A stretch of 64,000 nucleotides of DNA from Macrosoma leucophasiata (Eukaryota; Arthropoda; Insecta; Lepidoptera; Hedylidae). The notes beneath the pieces are model-generated. The model had not been told where the DNA came from. It ran no database searches and worked only from the letters and a program-made list of their open reading frames with translations. Shown piece after piece: positions 1 through 10,670 of this stretch; positions within the stretch are counted from its first letter, which is position 1, and every line of letters starts with the position of its first letter. The DNA is taken from positions 22,182,501 through 22,246,500 of the forward strand of contig JAWQUS010000010.1 of NCBI GenBank assembly GCA_036365455.1, read 5' to 3'. A program made the position numbers and the translations under genes.

Positions 1-19
1 AATATTTTTTCTAAAAAAC

Positions 20-279
20 TGATAGGGGGCGATAAAAGAAGAGTAACAGAAACTAAAATGGTTTTTTTGTCTGTCTGTCTGGTACGATATAAATTTGAAA
101 CTACTCAACGGATTTAACAGGTGGAATAAAAAAACTTTGTTAAAAATTTGTTTCGACAGAATCGGTAAAAAATTTACTTCAAGCACTGCTTCAAATTAAC
201 TATAAGTCTGTTATAGGTCTGGATAATTGTTATTTCCACAGGTACTTACACGCAAGTGGAGCCGCGGGCAACAGCTAGT
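20..279 (+). repeat. Lepidopteran interspersed repeat, D family (ends GGGCAACAGCTAGT)
   Basis: The stretch has a GTCTGTCTGTCTG run near its start and a degraded body. It ends at 275-279 in CTAGT, preceded by a GC-rich GAGCCGCGGGCAACAG block. The same terminus recurs at 8,500-8,527, 29,700-29,752, 35,070-35,100 and, inverted, 37,596-37,640. A GC-rich hairpin-capable end in CTAG(T) is compatible with a Helitron-like 3' end, but a LINE-derived origin is not excluded. The left limit is uncertain. Confidence 0.6.
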
Positions 280-689
280 TTAAAATATTTAAATACATTA
301 ACATAAGCAACCCTAAAATTAATGTGGAGCCACGAAATAAAAATAAGTCACCATATTTTTTTGAAGCCTTGCTATAATAATAACTGCCACTTTGTCTATA
401 AGGAACAGCAGAAATACATTATAATAATTTTCCGAGCAGTCAATAAATGGCCACCATCCACATTGATAGACTTCAATCAATTCCAGGCCGGAAATGTTGA
501 ATGGAGGCTGGGGCAAAAAATTAATGATCGGATATCGGGGGTAGATAAGGGAAGCTATCACTCTTGGCCCTACGGAGACAGAGGTGATATACTTTGATAA
601 AGGATTAAGTACTTTTGTTTTAATAGGGTTGAGTGAGATTTGAAGAATCAATGGAAAAGCTAACTTGTGTAAATGTATAAAATAGGTTA
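280..689. other. No recognisable feature
   Basis: AT-rich sequence with short overlapping open frames on both strands (for example 322-597 and 319-651). None has a family motif. I see no gene, tandem repeat or hairpin. Confidence 0.5.
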
Positions 690-911
690 TGTAGATGAAA
701 ACTGCAGCCTATAGACACTTACACAAAGACCAAGGTCAAAATGCAGATGCGTTACCACTCCTGAGGCTTAAGGTGTTATGTCTCTGTGCCGGAAATTACA
801 GGGCCGTACATTACCACCTGACCGGAACACCACCATTTAGCGGCAAATATATTAGGTAATGCGGTGGTGCCCACGCCCGCGAGCTCCGACACTGGAGCTC
901 TACCACTAGTA
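690..911 (-). repeat. A-family repeat, partial copy
   Basis: This matches the ~290-bp A family defined by many copies here. The sense strand begins near TGGTGGTAGAGCTCCAGTGA, passes GCGTAGGCACCACCGCATTA, and ends in CATTACATAAAA. This copy lacks the poly-A end and is of the young subfamily (CTGTGCCGGAAATTACAGGG). It is non-coding. Confidence 0.8.
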
Positions 912-3049
912 TAAAGATAGTAGGTAAGTGAATACTGCAGGTCTATATGTAAGTGTCGACGTGTTTCTACACCTGAATACTAAATTGGTTTGTTCTTACA
1001 GAAATTACAGAGATGATTCTGTAATTTTTACCGAGTTATCTAATTCTGTAATTTCGAGATCTCGAGAACTCGAGTGTGTAATTTCGGTGTGCCACCTCAT
1101 CTATTTGCCACCAGATGGACGCATAAGTGGTGATCATCACAGTCGCCCTTCGCAGGTCAAGAATAACTTAAAAAAATTGTCGATTTATTTAGAAAATAGA
1201 AAATTATTTTTAAAAAATCGGTGATTCTGTGGCATACTGGTACAAAAAAATCTGGTGAGGTCTTGGGGGGGGGGGGGGGGGGGGGGCGGAGTCATGTGAA
1301 ATATCGGTAAGGAAATGCGATTCTTCATTGACTCGTAAACAAACATTTTCACTGTCTGTGGCTTAATATTGCATAAACGAAAAAATTAACCGTATAATTC
1401 TTTTACACCTCCTTAGAAACCTTTTACACGAGGCTCACATTCGGACACATTCATCGAAAACATATTTTAAAAAAACACCACTTACAACGTTTTTGAAGGT
1501 CTTGGACACACGCAAAAATATTGTCGTGTCCAGGTGACGAAATAACAAGTCATAATAATTTCAAGTTTAACCAACTGGACACACGTGTGTCCGGTCACTT
1601 GGGTCCAGTTGACGAATAACCCTACCTAACGACACTTTACGCAATGTAGTAAGCGAGAAATAAAAATAGCAACTATAAGGGGAGGTAAACAATTTTTTCC
1701 GTAATGTAAATTCATACCAAACTACAGCTTTCTGATGCAAAGGCATAAGGGTCTCTGAAGAGAGCTGCGGAGAGAAGGACGGGGGACACAGCGAAACTAT
1801 AAGGCTCTTTTGTAAGCTACGGAACCCTAGAAACGTATAATGACACTATCCGTTATCAGTGTAGCCGAATACGTTAGGTCCAATCTAATCTGAATAAGCT
1901 CGTAAACATACAAAAGCAACCCGTCGAATTTTAAAAATACCGTCCGTGCCCAACCCACAATATGTGACGTGACCCGCCTCGCATATAAACTGTCTTAAAC
2001 ACCTCCTTAGAATCCTTTTACACGAGGCTCACATTCGGAGACATCATCAAATATACATTTCGGGATATTAAGTTTGGGACAACGCACGGTGTACCGAAAA
2101 TAGAGGAGTCGCCCTTGAATATGTATGGAACATGGATGTGAGCTTAGAGGAATAGCTCTATGGATGTGAGAAACATTTTTGTGCTCATGTGGAAAGTTTT
2201 GATTGGTTGGTTTGCATTTCTAGTTTTGTTTCGATCGTTAGTTGTACATTAAATTAGTGTAGGGAATTGATTTTACTTCTAATCGTGAGAATGCTACAGT
2301 TGTTGGTTGTTGCCCGCAAGTTTATATAATGACGTAGATTCCAATTTCTGTACAAGAAGCAAGCATTTGGAGATATAATTGAAGCATGGATGAAGATAGT
2401 GTTTCTTCAAAAAGTTACCAACTGCATTAATTTTATAAAGTTTGTTTACAGACTGCATTTTTGTGTGTATTGTATTACCGGGCATATAGAACATAGGTGA
2501 TATATCTCCTGCTCTCGTAATAGGTGACTGAAAGTCGATATTGGGATCCGATTGGTTCAGATTGGTGCCTTGGTCGATAATTGCACGTATTGTTTCGAGA
2601 AGTCTTGGTGTACCTCGTGAACGTCATGAGATGAAGATGTCAATAGAATGATAGTATTGACAGCTCTCCGGGATGGGCGGGCAATGTGCAATACCGACGG
2701 GATACCTGAAAATATTATGGTACGCAATTCCGGAATTCTTACCTTGTAGTGCCTACCAGATAATGCGCTACTTAGTGGAACACAGAGAAAACATAAGTAC
2801 TTACTTGCATAATAAGGAAGTTGGCGCAAGGCCGCGCTGAATCGCGCATATGAAGTTTTCGCATGATTTGCTCTATATATTCAACATCCTTAGGCGCTAA
2901 CATTTCAACTGGTCCTCAATTTTCGTCGGAGGCACAATGATACCCGTTCCTCCACATCGTTATAAGCACTGATGTTGACTACTGAAGAAGTTTTATTGAC
3001 TAGGAGTTTCACAATATCTGTTGTCTCGATAGTCTCTGCTCTGACAATA
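912..3049. other. AT-rich intergenic stretch with minor repeats
   Basis: No gene is recognised. It contains a run of 22 G at 1265-1286. A ~45-bp direct repeat (CACCTCCTTAGAA...TTCGGA) lies at 1406-1450 and 2000-2044. A perfect 16-bp palindrome GGACACACGTGTGTCC lies at 1577-1592. Short open frames (928-1224, 2294-2494, 2557-2829) show no recognisable domain. Confidence 0.5.
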
Positions 3050-3240
3050 TTTAGTTCATTTATTAAGAATTTGTTGTCACAATACCCATACAATATTGTA
3101 ACCACAGACCAATCAGCCTTCTTTGGTTCCTTAGTCGATGATTGTAACAAATGGCGAACTTAACGCTAAGAGCGTTCTCTACCAGTTAAACCATTACTAG
3201 TATAGAAAGTTATATGGCGGTATGACGACACAACAGACAT
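3050..3240 (-). mobile_element. Solo LINE 3'-UTR fragment
   Basis: Read on the minus strand, this matches the 3' UTR of the LINE ending at 51,180. It includes CTGGTAGAGAACGCTCTTAG, TTCGCCATTTGT and the ATTGTGACAA...AATAAA end. About 46 bp is inserted between two GTTACAAT copies at about 3094-3150. No coding sequence remains, as expected from severe 5' truncation during LINE integration. Confidence 0.8.
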
Positions 3241-3339
3241 ACAGAGCAATATGGTGTCTATGAGAATTTCTCTCTCAAAAAGGCTGGAATCTAGTCTACT
3301 ACTAGTTGTGTCTAGCTACTTACAATGCTTGTTTTCCAT

Positions 3340-3612
3340 TTTTTTAATGTAATGGAAGTGGCAAACAAGCATGCAGTTCACATTGATGTTAAGTGATGAC
3401 TGCAGCCTAGAGACACCGACACAAAGACTAAGGTCAAAATACAGATGCGTTACCACTCCTGAGGCCTAAGGTGTTATGCCTCTGTGCCGGAAATTACAGG
3501 GCCGTACATTACCACCTGACCGGAACACGATAGTGCTGAAAACTACCATTTAGCGGCAAGTATATTAGGTAATGCGGTGGTGCCTACGCCCTTGAGCTCC
3601 GTCACTGGAAAA
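3340..3612 (-). repeat. A-family repeat, near full length
   Basis: The T-rich/ATGTAATGGAAGTGGCAAAC end is at 3340-3365 and the GAGCTCCGTCACTGG end near 3610. It belongs to the young subfamily. The short open frames crossing it are incidental. Confidence 0.85.
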
Positions 3613-4007
3613 CCTTACCGACTGACATTGAAAATCAATAGCATTTTTCTCAGGCCCACATAAATACAGCATCAGAAAATTAGTTAACGTTAAAGAGATC
3701 CAAAAAACTAGCTTCATACATCCACAAGGGTGCGCTTATCCCTAATATTGTGGGTTGGCATTAATGATGCAAATGAGAGGAGACGTTCTCAGCCGGTAAT
3801 CGAATATAGTCGACCGTTATCTTGTTTCTGGCTCGAAGATGAAAAGATTTGCGCGCCAACATTTTATAATGGAACTCGGAAATTTGATAAGAAAGCAATT
3901 TATGCAGTCGGTAATGAGGCTGCGCAGAAGTTCGGTATTAAGACGATTTTTTGTGGAGAATGTGGTTTTTGTATCGTTTTTATTCATATCGTTCTTTTTT
4001 ATCTATT
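3613..4007. other. Single-copy stretch with one unassigned open frame
   Basis: An open frame runs from 3730 to 4050 on the plus strand (106 codons). Its first ~85 residues lie in apparently unique DNA and the rest runs into the adjacent A repeat, so the natural 3' end is not preserved. It includes a CGECGFC cysteine cluster, but I recognise no family. It is most likely chance or a relic. Confidence 0.3.
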
Positions 4008-4276
4008 GAAAGTGGCAAACAAGCATGGAGTTCACATTGATGTTAAGTGATGACTGCAGCCTATAGACACCTACGCAAAGACCAAGGTCAAAATGCAGAT
4101 GCGTTAACACTCCTGAGGCTTAAGGTGTTATGCCTCTGTGTCGGCAATTACAGGGCCGTACATTACCACCTGACCGGAACACGATAGTGCTGAACACTAC
4201 CATTTAGCGGAAAGTATATTAGGTAATGCGGTCGTGCCTACGTCCGCGAGCTCCGTCACTGGAGCTCTATCACTAG
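4008..4276 (-). repeat. A-family repeat, near full length
   Basis: Same family and orientation as the copy at 3340, with AGTGGCAAACAAGCATG at the left and CACTGGAGCTCTATCACTAG at the right. Young subfamily, uninterrupted. Confidence 0.85.
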
Positions 4277-4544
4277 TAAAAAGACCTTTAAAACAAGATT
4301 TTTTTTTAACTTTACGCACGATAGGTACCTACTTCTGAGTACAGAACGGGACCGTTTCTGGATGTACCCGACTCACTTTAGATATTTCCACCGTTTTCAA
4401 CTTGACAAATACTGTGTGTGTGTATGTTTTGATGGTAGTTTTATGTATACCTTAAAATTCCAATATACATTATTGAAGTTTTTGATACGAGATTGGACTC
4501 ACCTAATGTGTAAAAAGTTAAAAATATGAGTTTTTTGTGTAGAG

Positions 4545-5057
4545 AAGGTGGAAAATAAGCATGCAGCTCACGTTGATGTTGTGATGACTGCAGCCTACAT
4601 AGGTATATTATCTACATAAAAACTAATTATAGACATCTACATAAAAACCAGAGGTCAAAATGTAGATGCGTTGAGACCACCCCTGAGACACAGTGCATAT
4701 TAATATGAACAGTGTAGAATCTACTTACAAAACGTTGAAACGTCACACACATCCAAACATGCGCATCGACGAGGCCTCTAAGCGGTTCTCGCGGTGCTGC
4801 AGTACTGAGTCACTCGCTACATCGAGCGTCGATGCGCATGTTTGTGTTAGTGTGCCGTTTTGGACGTGTTGTATGTAGTTTCCATACTGTTCATATTTGT
4901 ACTGTGCCTGAGACCTAAGGTGTCATGTCTATGTGATTACCATCTAACTGGAACACGATAGTGCCGAACACTACCATTTAGCGGCAGATAAGTTAGGTAA
5001 TACGATGGTGTCTACGCCCTCGCGCACCTGCACTTGGAACTCTACCACCAGTATATT
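4545..5057 (-). repeat. A-family repeat, old subfamily, interrupted by a MITE
   Basis: The left part (4545-4688) and right part (4907-5057) together make one A copy. The old-subfamily markers ACCAGAGGTCAAAATG and CTGAGACCTAAGG are present. The break falls inside the CCTGAGA motif, which is repeated on both sides of the inserted element. Confidence 0.85.
4689..4906. mobile_element. 218-bp MITE nested in an A repeat
   Basis: The element starts CACAGTGCATATTAATATGA and ends in ATATTTGTACTGTG, giving imperfect ~24-bp terminal inverted repeats. A second, inner inverted pair surrounds the centre (CAAACATGCGCATCGACG at the left, CGTCGATGCGCATGTTTG at the right). Flanks are CCTGAGA at 4682-4688 and 4907-4913, a 7-bp target duplication (8 bp if the next C is counted). 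No transposase is present, so it would depend on an enzyme encoded elsewhere. A hAT-type origin is possible from the CAGTG-like end and TSD size. Confidence 0.8.
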
Positions 5058-5564
5058 GATATAAATAGCCTAATAGGTGAAGAATATAACATCTGAGGTA
5101 ATGATGCTCCCTCATATCATAACAAAGTAAAAAAAAATATTCCATTATGCTCCACTTCTCGGTTCAAAATTTTAAAGTCGCACCGAAATGGACGCCACAG
5201 ACCCAACAATCATTTTACGATACACTTCCACGAAGAATAAACTTTGCTCCGCTCCCGCCGATAAAACCATAACGCGACAGTAAAATATAAGTTTATTTTG
5301 AAAAATACAAACTCAAACTCAACTGGGTCAATATGCGGGTCCTTTCAAACTTTACTGAAACAGTCCGGGTCACATTTTTATTTTTGTTTCGTCGAAATAG
5401 ATTTAATTTTCACGGAGCTTCGCAAAGTTTCGTACGAATCCAGCGATCCGTGTGAACTAATTTCTTGGCCTGCTTTATAGTAGGGATGGCTATCTGAAAT
5501 CGATTAATCAGAAAAAAGGTTTTTTTTTTAATATCGATATTTCACTTAGGAAAATTGAGACTTG
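5058..5564. other. No recognisable feature
   Basis: AT-rich, with a short open frame at 5298-5480 that has no family resemblance. No repeat or RNA structure stands out. Confidence 0.45.
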
Positions 5565-5830
5565 ATTTTTTTATGTAAGGAAGGTAGCAAAAAAGCATGC
5601 AGTTCACATTGGTGTTAAGTGATGATTGCAGCCTATAGAAGGCTGCAGTCATTACTTATTAATGTCATCATCACAGAAACCAGAGGTTAAAATGCAGATG
5701 CGTGCAGTCATCACTTATTAATGTCATCATCACAGAAACCAGAGGTTAAAATGCAGATGCGTTGCCACCCCTGAGATTTAAGCTGTTAAGTCTCTGTGAT
5801 AGTTATTACGAGGCCATACATAATTTCATT
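5565..5830 (-). repeat. A-family repeat, old subfamily, with internal tandem duplication
   Basis: Begins AAGGTAGCAAAAAAGCATGC and ends in the conserved TTACGAGGCCATACATAA segment. The rest of the family's 5' half is missing. A 59-bp segment is duplicated in tandem inside it (5645-5703 and 5704-5762). Confidence 0.8.
5645..5762. repeat. 59-bp direct tandem duplication inside an A repeat
   Basis: Both units begin GCAGTCAT and end GCAGATGCGT, and differ at one position near the start (ATTACTT versus ATCACTT). The low divergence marks a recent local duplication. Confidence 0.85.
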
Positions 5831-5831
5831 T

Positions 5832-6105
5832 TATAACAGCAGATAACACCCATATCCATAATATAAAAATCAATTGCTGTTCGTTAGTCTCGCTAAAAAT
5901 CAAGAAGAACGGCGGGACCAATTTCGCTAATTTTGTTTTAGAATTACCTATATTTGGAAGTACAGGGCAGGTTTTTGAGAAAATCTGAAGACATTGTAAG
6001 GGAAATAGTGAAAAAATCAATTTCATTTTCCAATAGGTACAAATAGGCCTATCAAATTTTTGACAATTCTGGGACAATATGACATTTGGCTGGTCAGATA
6101 ATTAA
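5832..6105 (+). repeat. F-family interspersed repeat
   Basis: Shares AAATCAATTGCTGTTCGTTA, the GGAAGT.CAGGG block and TTTCATTTTCC with copies at 17,735-17,995 and (inverted) 31,005-31,250. The family tends to end in CAGCTAGT. This is the most diverged of the three. A frame of ~60 codons recurs in the three copies but looks incidental. Confidence 0.7.
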
Positions 6106-6611
6106 TAATTAAATTTTTACGTAAGTTTGTGTAACCCAAGCATTGTAAAAGAAATGACATGTGGTGTTCACACGCACCTGTTTTCTTCTGGTCCTCTTTG
6201 TTATTCCAGATATGTATCTACTTTAAATTCATACTTAGGAAGCACATCAAAAATAGATCGATCTATCGAGAATATTTTTTTTGTAGATCGTATTGTAGCA
6301 CTTCCGATTCAAATCGATATCAAACTCGATTTATTTCGGAAAGAAGCGCAATCCCTACTTTACAGAGTACCTTAACGATAGAGGCTTAATTAGGAACTAG
6401 GAAGAGAACTTGAAAAAGCCAATTAGTAGCAAAGATCAAACTTTACCAGGTACAAATAGAAGGTGCCGAAAAGTGGAGAGCAATTAATCTGCTGCAGGTT
6501 AACCTTTTTGTTGCAATTCATCAAGTTTGCAGTTTTCTGTTCTCTGGGTTTACTAACTTAGATATATTTAACAACATGATGTAATAAACGAGGCGGTTTC
6601 TGAATATATGT
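6106..6611. other. No recognisable feature
   Basis: AT-rich, with overlapping short open frames at 6127-6375 and 6159-6389 and no known motif. Confidence 0.45.
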
Positions 6612-6905
6612 GTATGGCCCCATAATGACTATCACAGAGACATAACAGCTAAGATCTCAGGGCTTCACATCTGCATTTTAACCTCTGGTTTTCGTGTAGA
6701 TAAAAAAAAAACATCATGTCATCCATGTGAACTGCAAGCTTGTTTGCCACCTTCGTCACATAAAAATCTGATCGTGGTAGAGCTCCACTGACGGAACTTG
6801 CGACCGCATCTACTTGCCGCTGAATGGTGGTGTTCAGCACTATCATCCTGTTCCAGTTAGATGGTTACGTACGACCCTGCAATTTCCGGCACAGAGGCAT
6901 ATTAC
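6612..6905 (+). repeat. Two adjoining A-family fragments
   Basis: 6612-6770 carries the 3' half of the family (CACAGAGACATAACAG through GCTTGTTTGCCACC to CACATAAAAA). 6772-6905 carries the 5' half (GTGGTAGAGCTCCACTGACG through GTTCCAGTTAGATGG). Both read on the plus strand but in the order 3' half then 5' half. They are therefore two insertions or a rearranged copy. Confidence 0.75.
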
Positions 6906-6914
6906 CTTAGGAGG

Positions 6915-7105
6915 TTATTACGGTATTGTAGCCTAGCGATAATTTCGAGTGACGATTACATGGTACAGTAAATGGGTATGCCTTCCGTATTTTGCTAAAG
7001 GATAAGCACAAGCAAATGGATACATTCAAGCCTACATGCAAACACTAATTATTCGCTAATTACGCTTTATCCTATGTAACGGGTGGTGAGTCTATACATT
7101 CAACG
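6915..7105 (-). repeat. SINE C body fragment
   Basis: Carries diverged versions of the ATTATTCGC..GTTAC and ATGTAAC.GGTGG.GAG blocks seen in the SINE C copy at 9,425-9,665 and the fragment at 38,895-38,990. No tRNA-like head is visible in this piece. Confidence 0.5.
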
Positions 7106-7111
7106 CCAAGC

Positions 7112-7482
7112 ACACGGATCCGTGTAATGAGTTGGTAGCCGTCCCGCACGGTACCGTGTATTTGCCCGAACAAATTTCAAAGATCTATTGCACAGTCGGC
7201 TCTCGAAATACAGTCACAGTTTATAGCTGGCCACTCGGGCAATCCATGAATACAAAATAAACAAATACACGGATCCGTGTATCCGGCCACCGGCGCCGTG
7301 TATTGTTTTTTTTTGTTGTAAATATGTTATATTATATTTTAAATCAATAAATGTTACTATCAATGAGTTACTACATCTAAAATTTAACATTTCCGCTGGA
7401 AAAAATTAAAATAAATAAATACACGGATCCGTGTATCCGGCCACCGGCACTGTTGATGGCCGGCTACACGGATCCGTGTATT
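7112..7482. repeat. Cluster of tiny foldback elements built on ACACGGATCCGTGT
   Basis: Four perfect copies of the palindrome ACACGGATCCGTGT lie at 7112-7125, 7267-7280, 7421-7434 and 7466-7479, and the middle two extend to an 18-bp palindrome. A related palindrome CACGGTACCGTG is at 7147-7158. The last two sit in opposite arms of a 67-bp foldback (7416-7482; arms of 27 bp with one mismatch around a 13-nt spacer). 7262-7305 is a second, shorter foldback with CAAATACACGG at one end and CCGTGTATTG at the other. Confidence 0.75.
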
Positions 7483-7579
7483 TGTTTATTTTTGGCCTTT
7501 CTGGGCTGGGCTATTAAAATGTTTGGCAGTGAATGTGTTAATATCTCCGGGCAACAATCTACTAAGGCAACATGGAAAA

Positions 7580-8527
7580 ATCCTACTACTATTATAAAGG
7601 CGAAAGTTTGTAAGTATGGATGTATGGATGTTTGTTACTCTTTCACGTAAAAACTACTGAATGGATTTGAATGAAACTTTACCACAATATAGCTTATACA
7701 TCAGAATAACACATAGGCTATAGCTTATACATCAGAATAACACATAGGCTACAATTTTTGAGGTTTTTAATGTGAGGTCGTAGAAAAAACACATTTTTTG
7801 CGCTTACATTGCAAACGCTGACTGAATCCTACAAGATAGATCAAAACAATTTACTACAGTATTGTACAACTTAAAAAGGTCTACAAAAAAGTCCGTGATG
7901 GTATATGTTTATCTCTTAGGAATAACCCACAATAACCATTTTTTATCCTTTACTTTGTACGAGAAATAATGGCTTATTTACGAAGCGATTTTAAGCAATA
8001 CAGTATTAATCCTTATCCAATTAAGTATCTTAAATACATTGTGCATTTAATAAAGATCAATATGGCTTTTTACAGCATGTAAATTAAATAACTATTTTCG
8101 AAGATATCACAGATTTAAAATGCAGAGTCATAGCAATTTCGGCGATAAATACCGTTTCGGTGATAAATACCGGCAGCGGCGCCAGGCGAACGGGGCGTGG
8201 GGGGAGCGGGGTAGGTGCGGTGGGGAAGAAGTGGCTCATAGCTGAGTGCGCGACCCGAACGCGGGCAGACGCGTGAGGGCCGACGTCGTTGACGGTTGTG
8301 TCCGTTTTGCGAATTTTCAAGGCACTAGCGATTTGATAAAAACGTATGGTCGCCTACTTTAAGTAATATAGGCCTAAGGTTAGTTATTGCCAGGTTTCTT
8401 TTTGGTTAGGAGTTACACGTACAAATTAGGGCTCTGCAGTGCTTAGTTACCGTATTTCTTACTTATTACTAGACTAGACGGGACGAAACTGAAGTCCACG
8501 CGAACGAAGTCGCGGGCAAAAGCTAGT
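7580..8527 (+). repeat. D-family interspersed repeat with internal insertions
   Basis: Starts with the lepidopteran signature TATAAAGGCGAAAGTTTGTA. It passes a GTTACTCTTTCACG / AATGGATTTGAATGAAA block and ends GAAGTCGCGGGCAAAAGCTA (8508-8527). A 31-bp unit (TATAGCTTATACATCAGAAT...) is repeated in tandem at 7688-7749. A GC-rich insert at about 8135-8320, unlike its surroundings, contains the motif GATAAATACCG twice; I cannot assign it. Confidence 0.6.
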
Positions 8528-9044
8528 GAAAAATAAAATGTCACTTCTTACTCCCGACTTGGTCTCGAAACCAGGGCATAGGGTTTATTTTGTATTTTTA
8601 CTACTTACCCTTGATAAACTATCGACAATATTCTCCCAAATGCGCCCATTAAAACGTACTGTTGGCACTTAGACAACTCGTAGACATAAAAACTCTTCAA
8701 ACACAAACTCCAACAGGCTTGAATAAACACTACTCAGTTATTAATTTCACTGCCAAAAACGTATGCGCATGCCAAACCATTTTAAACATCGTTTAAGCAG
8801 CTACAATGAATTCAATTAGCAAAGCAAACAAGGGTCTTTTTGTTGCGACGTCCCTTTACTCTGAAATGTTGTTTACCAATGGCTCCTAGCTTCAATCCCG
8901 GAGACGCTCATCCCGGGATTAAAATATCCCTTTGATGGTTATATTTTTATGTAATGAGCTGAGCAAAAGAAGCGTTGAAGTGAAGGTACCAAGCAATAGG
9001 CGCTCCGAATTCTTTCTTGAAATCGTCTATAATACCACTTTTTT
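8528..9044. other. No recognisable feature
   Basis: AT-rich unique-looking sequence with no open frame of note, no repeat and no hairpin beyond short chance matches. Confidence 0.45.
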
Positions 9045-9400
9045 TTTGTTATGTAATGCAGGTGTGGTGTTAAGGCAAGCAAGCAGTTCACATTGATGTT
9101 AAGTTATGCCACCCCTGAGACCTTAGTTGTTATAATAAAATAAAAAAAAGTGTCGTGGGTGCCGTTGTACACATACAACACATACACAAACACCCAGACC
9201 CGAAACAAATATCTGTAGGCCATACAAATATTTGTTCCGGTGCGAAGATCGAACCCGTGACCCTTCGAATCAAACGGTCATCTCACACCGCTGGACTAAC
9301 CGGGTCGTCGTTATGTCTCTATCAAAGTTATTACAGGGGCATACATTACCATATAACCGGAACACTACCATTTGACAGTAGATATATTAGGTAATGGAAT
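9045..9400 (-). repeat. A-family repeat, old subfamily, interrupted by SINE B
   Basis: The left part includes AGTTCACATTGATGTTAAGT and CCACCCCTGAGACCTTAG. The right part resumes with GTTATGTCTCTATCAAAG and runs to TAGATATATTAGGTAATG. The break lies between two GTTAT copies that flank the SINE. Confidence 0.8.
9133..9310 (-). mobile_element. tRNA-derived SINE (family B) nested in an A repeat
   Basis: On the minus strand it starts CGACGACCCGGTTAGTCCAG, a tRNA-like head with an A-box-like TAGTCCAGCGG and a B-box-like GGTTCGATC. It continues through ACAAATATTTGT and GGCACCCACGACAC into an A-rich tail. GTTAT on each side fits a short target duplication. At least seven copies occur in this window. 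Transcription by RNA polymerase III from the internal boxes is expected for this class. Confidence 0.85.
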
Positions 9401-9424
9401 AAATATACAATAATATTATTTTTA

Positions 9425-9665
9425 ACTGCCTCGGTAGCCTAGTGGTAGCAGGCCACTACTACTACGCTGAGGTCCTGGGTTCGATTCCCGGGTAGGGGGT
9501 TATCAGAGATAATGGTGTAAAGTCCTTACCTCTGGTTCTATTGGGATTTTTCCATTTTCTGGAAATTTCTTAGTACCTCGAAGTTTGGTAATATGCCCGG
9601 AGATGTCAGCAGGCTCGCCACCTGTTACATGGGCCAAAATGTAACCGGCGAATCGTGGGCGTCAT
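9425..9665 (+). mobile_element. tRNA-derived SINE (family C)
   Basis: The head TGCCTCGGTAGCCTAGTGGT...CCTGGGTTCGATTCCCGGG contains A- and B-box-like blocks and resembles a tRNA. The body runs through TCTGGTTCTATTGGGATTTT, ATGCCCGGAGATGTCAGCAG and GGCGAATCGTGGGCG. Related pieces lie at 63,055-63,180, 38,895-38,990 and 6,915-7,105, all inverted. It directly abuts an A repeat on its right. Confidence 0.8.
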
Positions 9666-9669
9666 GTAA

Positions 9670-9953
9670 TTGTAGTGGCAAACAAGCATGCGGTTCACAT
9701 TGATGTTAAGTGATGACTGCAGCCTATAGACACCCACACAAAGACCAAGGTCAAAATGCAAATGCGTTACCACTCCTGAGGCCTAAGGTGTTATGCCTCT
9801 GTGCCGGAAATTACAGGGCCGTACATTACCACCTGACCGGAACACGATAGTGCTGAACACTACCATTTAGCGGCAAGTAAATCAGGTAATGCGGTGGTGC
9901 CTACGCCCGCGAGCTCCGTCACTGGAGCTCTACCATCAGTAAACATTAAACAA
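9670..9953 (-). repeat. A-family repeat, full length
   Basis: Runs from TAGTGGCAAACAAGCATGCG to GAGCTCTACCATCAGTA. It is a young-subfamily, uninterrupted copy and a good reference for the family. Confidence 0.9.
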
Positions 9954-10499
9954 CTTTAATAACTCTATTAAATCTTATGAAAATTCATCTCTGTCTTTGT
10001 ATTATGCTTTGAATTCTAGTCCGGGCAGCTGTTTTTTCCTATAAAATTGTATACATTTATTTGAATGTCTCATCTCACACAAATCATTAGTAACGACGCG
10101 ATCAGCTCGCATTACCAATTAAACGTTCCACGTTCTTTACACTTACGCATTTTTTCCTTATTCATAAAAAGATATTTTCAGAGGTGCTCGTGAAAAATTA
10201 TATCTTGAAAACATAACGACCGGGGCTGGGTCTTGCATAAAATGTCTTCCCTTTGTACTCTGAGCGGTAATATTTCTTGTTATGTCTCCTTACTGTCTTT
10301 TGTGTTATTTTCGTGACACGTTATCTTTATTAAATAGCTGCTATAAAAAAGTTTTAAGATCGGAAATGGTCATTTCAGAAACTGAAATTTGAAGAGGTCT
10401 CTTTTTTGATTAGGTTTATCTATTTCAGAAAATTTACAATTCCCTTTTATACTCGTACTAAATAAGTCCTTAAATATGCAATACTTATTGCGAAACCAC
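9954..10499. other. No recognisable feature
   Basis: AT-rich, without long open frames, tandem repeats or recognisable element ends. Confidence 0.45.
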
Positions 10500-10670
10500 A
10501 CATCTATGTAACCAGAACACTGCAGTAGTTTCTGACCTACTACTGTCAAGTGTTCCGGTTAGATTCAGTAATCTTGCAAGCATTTCATTAACTGTAAATA
10601 GATAGGTAATGCCATAGAGCCTTGGCTCTACAGTCCTCGACTTTGAAACTCTACCAAAAGTAGATACTCG
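10500..10670 (-). repeat. Degenerate A-family fragment
   Basis: Retains GTAACCAGAACACTGCAG, TAGATAGGTAATGCCATAG and a CTCTACCAAAAGTAG end in family order, but is heavily diverged with an internal rearrangement (AGTGTTCCGGTTAG appears inverted). It is the oldest-looking copy here. Confidence 0.55.

Noticed and set aside
9155..9394. Small proteins starting MGAVVHIQHIHKHPDPKQIS at several sites
   Set aside because: These are translations of the minus strand of SINE B (also at 19,678, 27,211 and 58,359), not genes.
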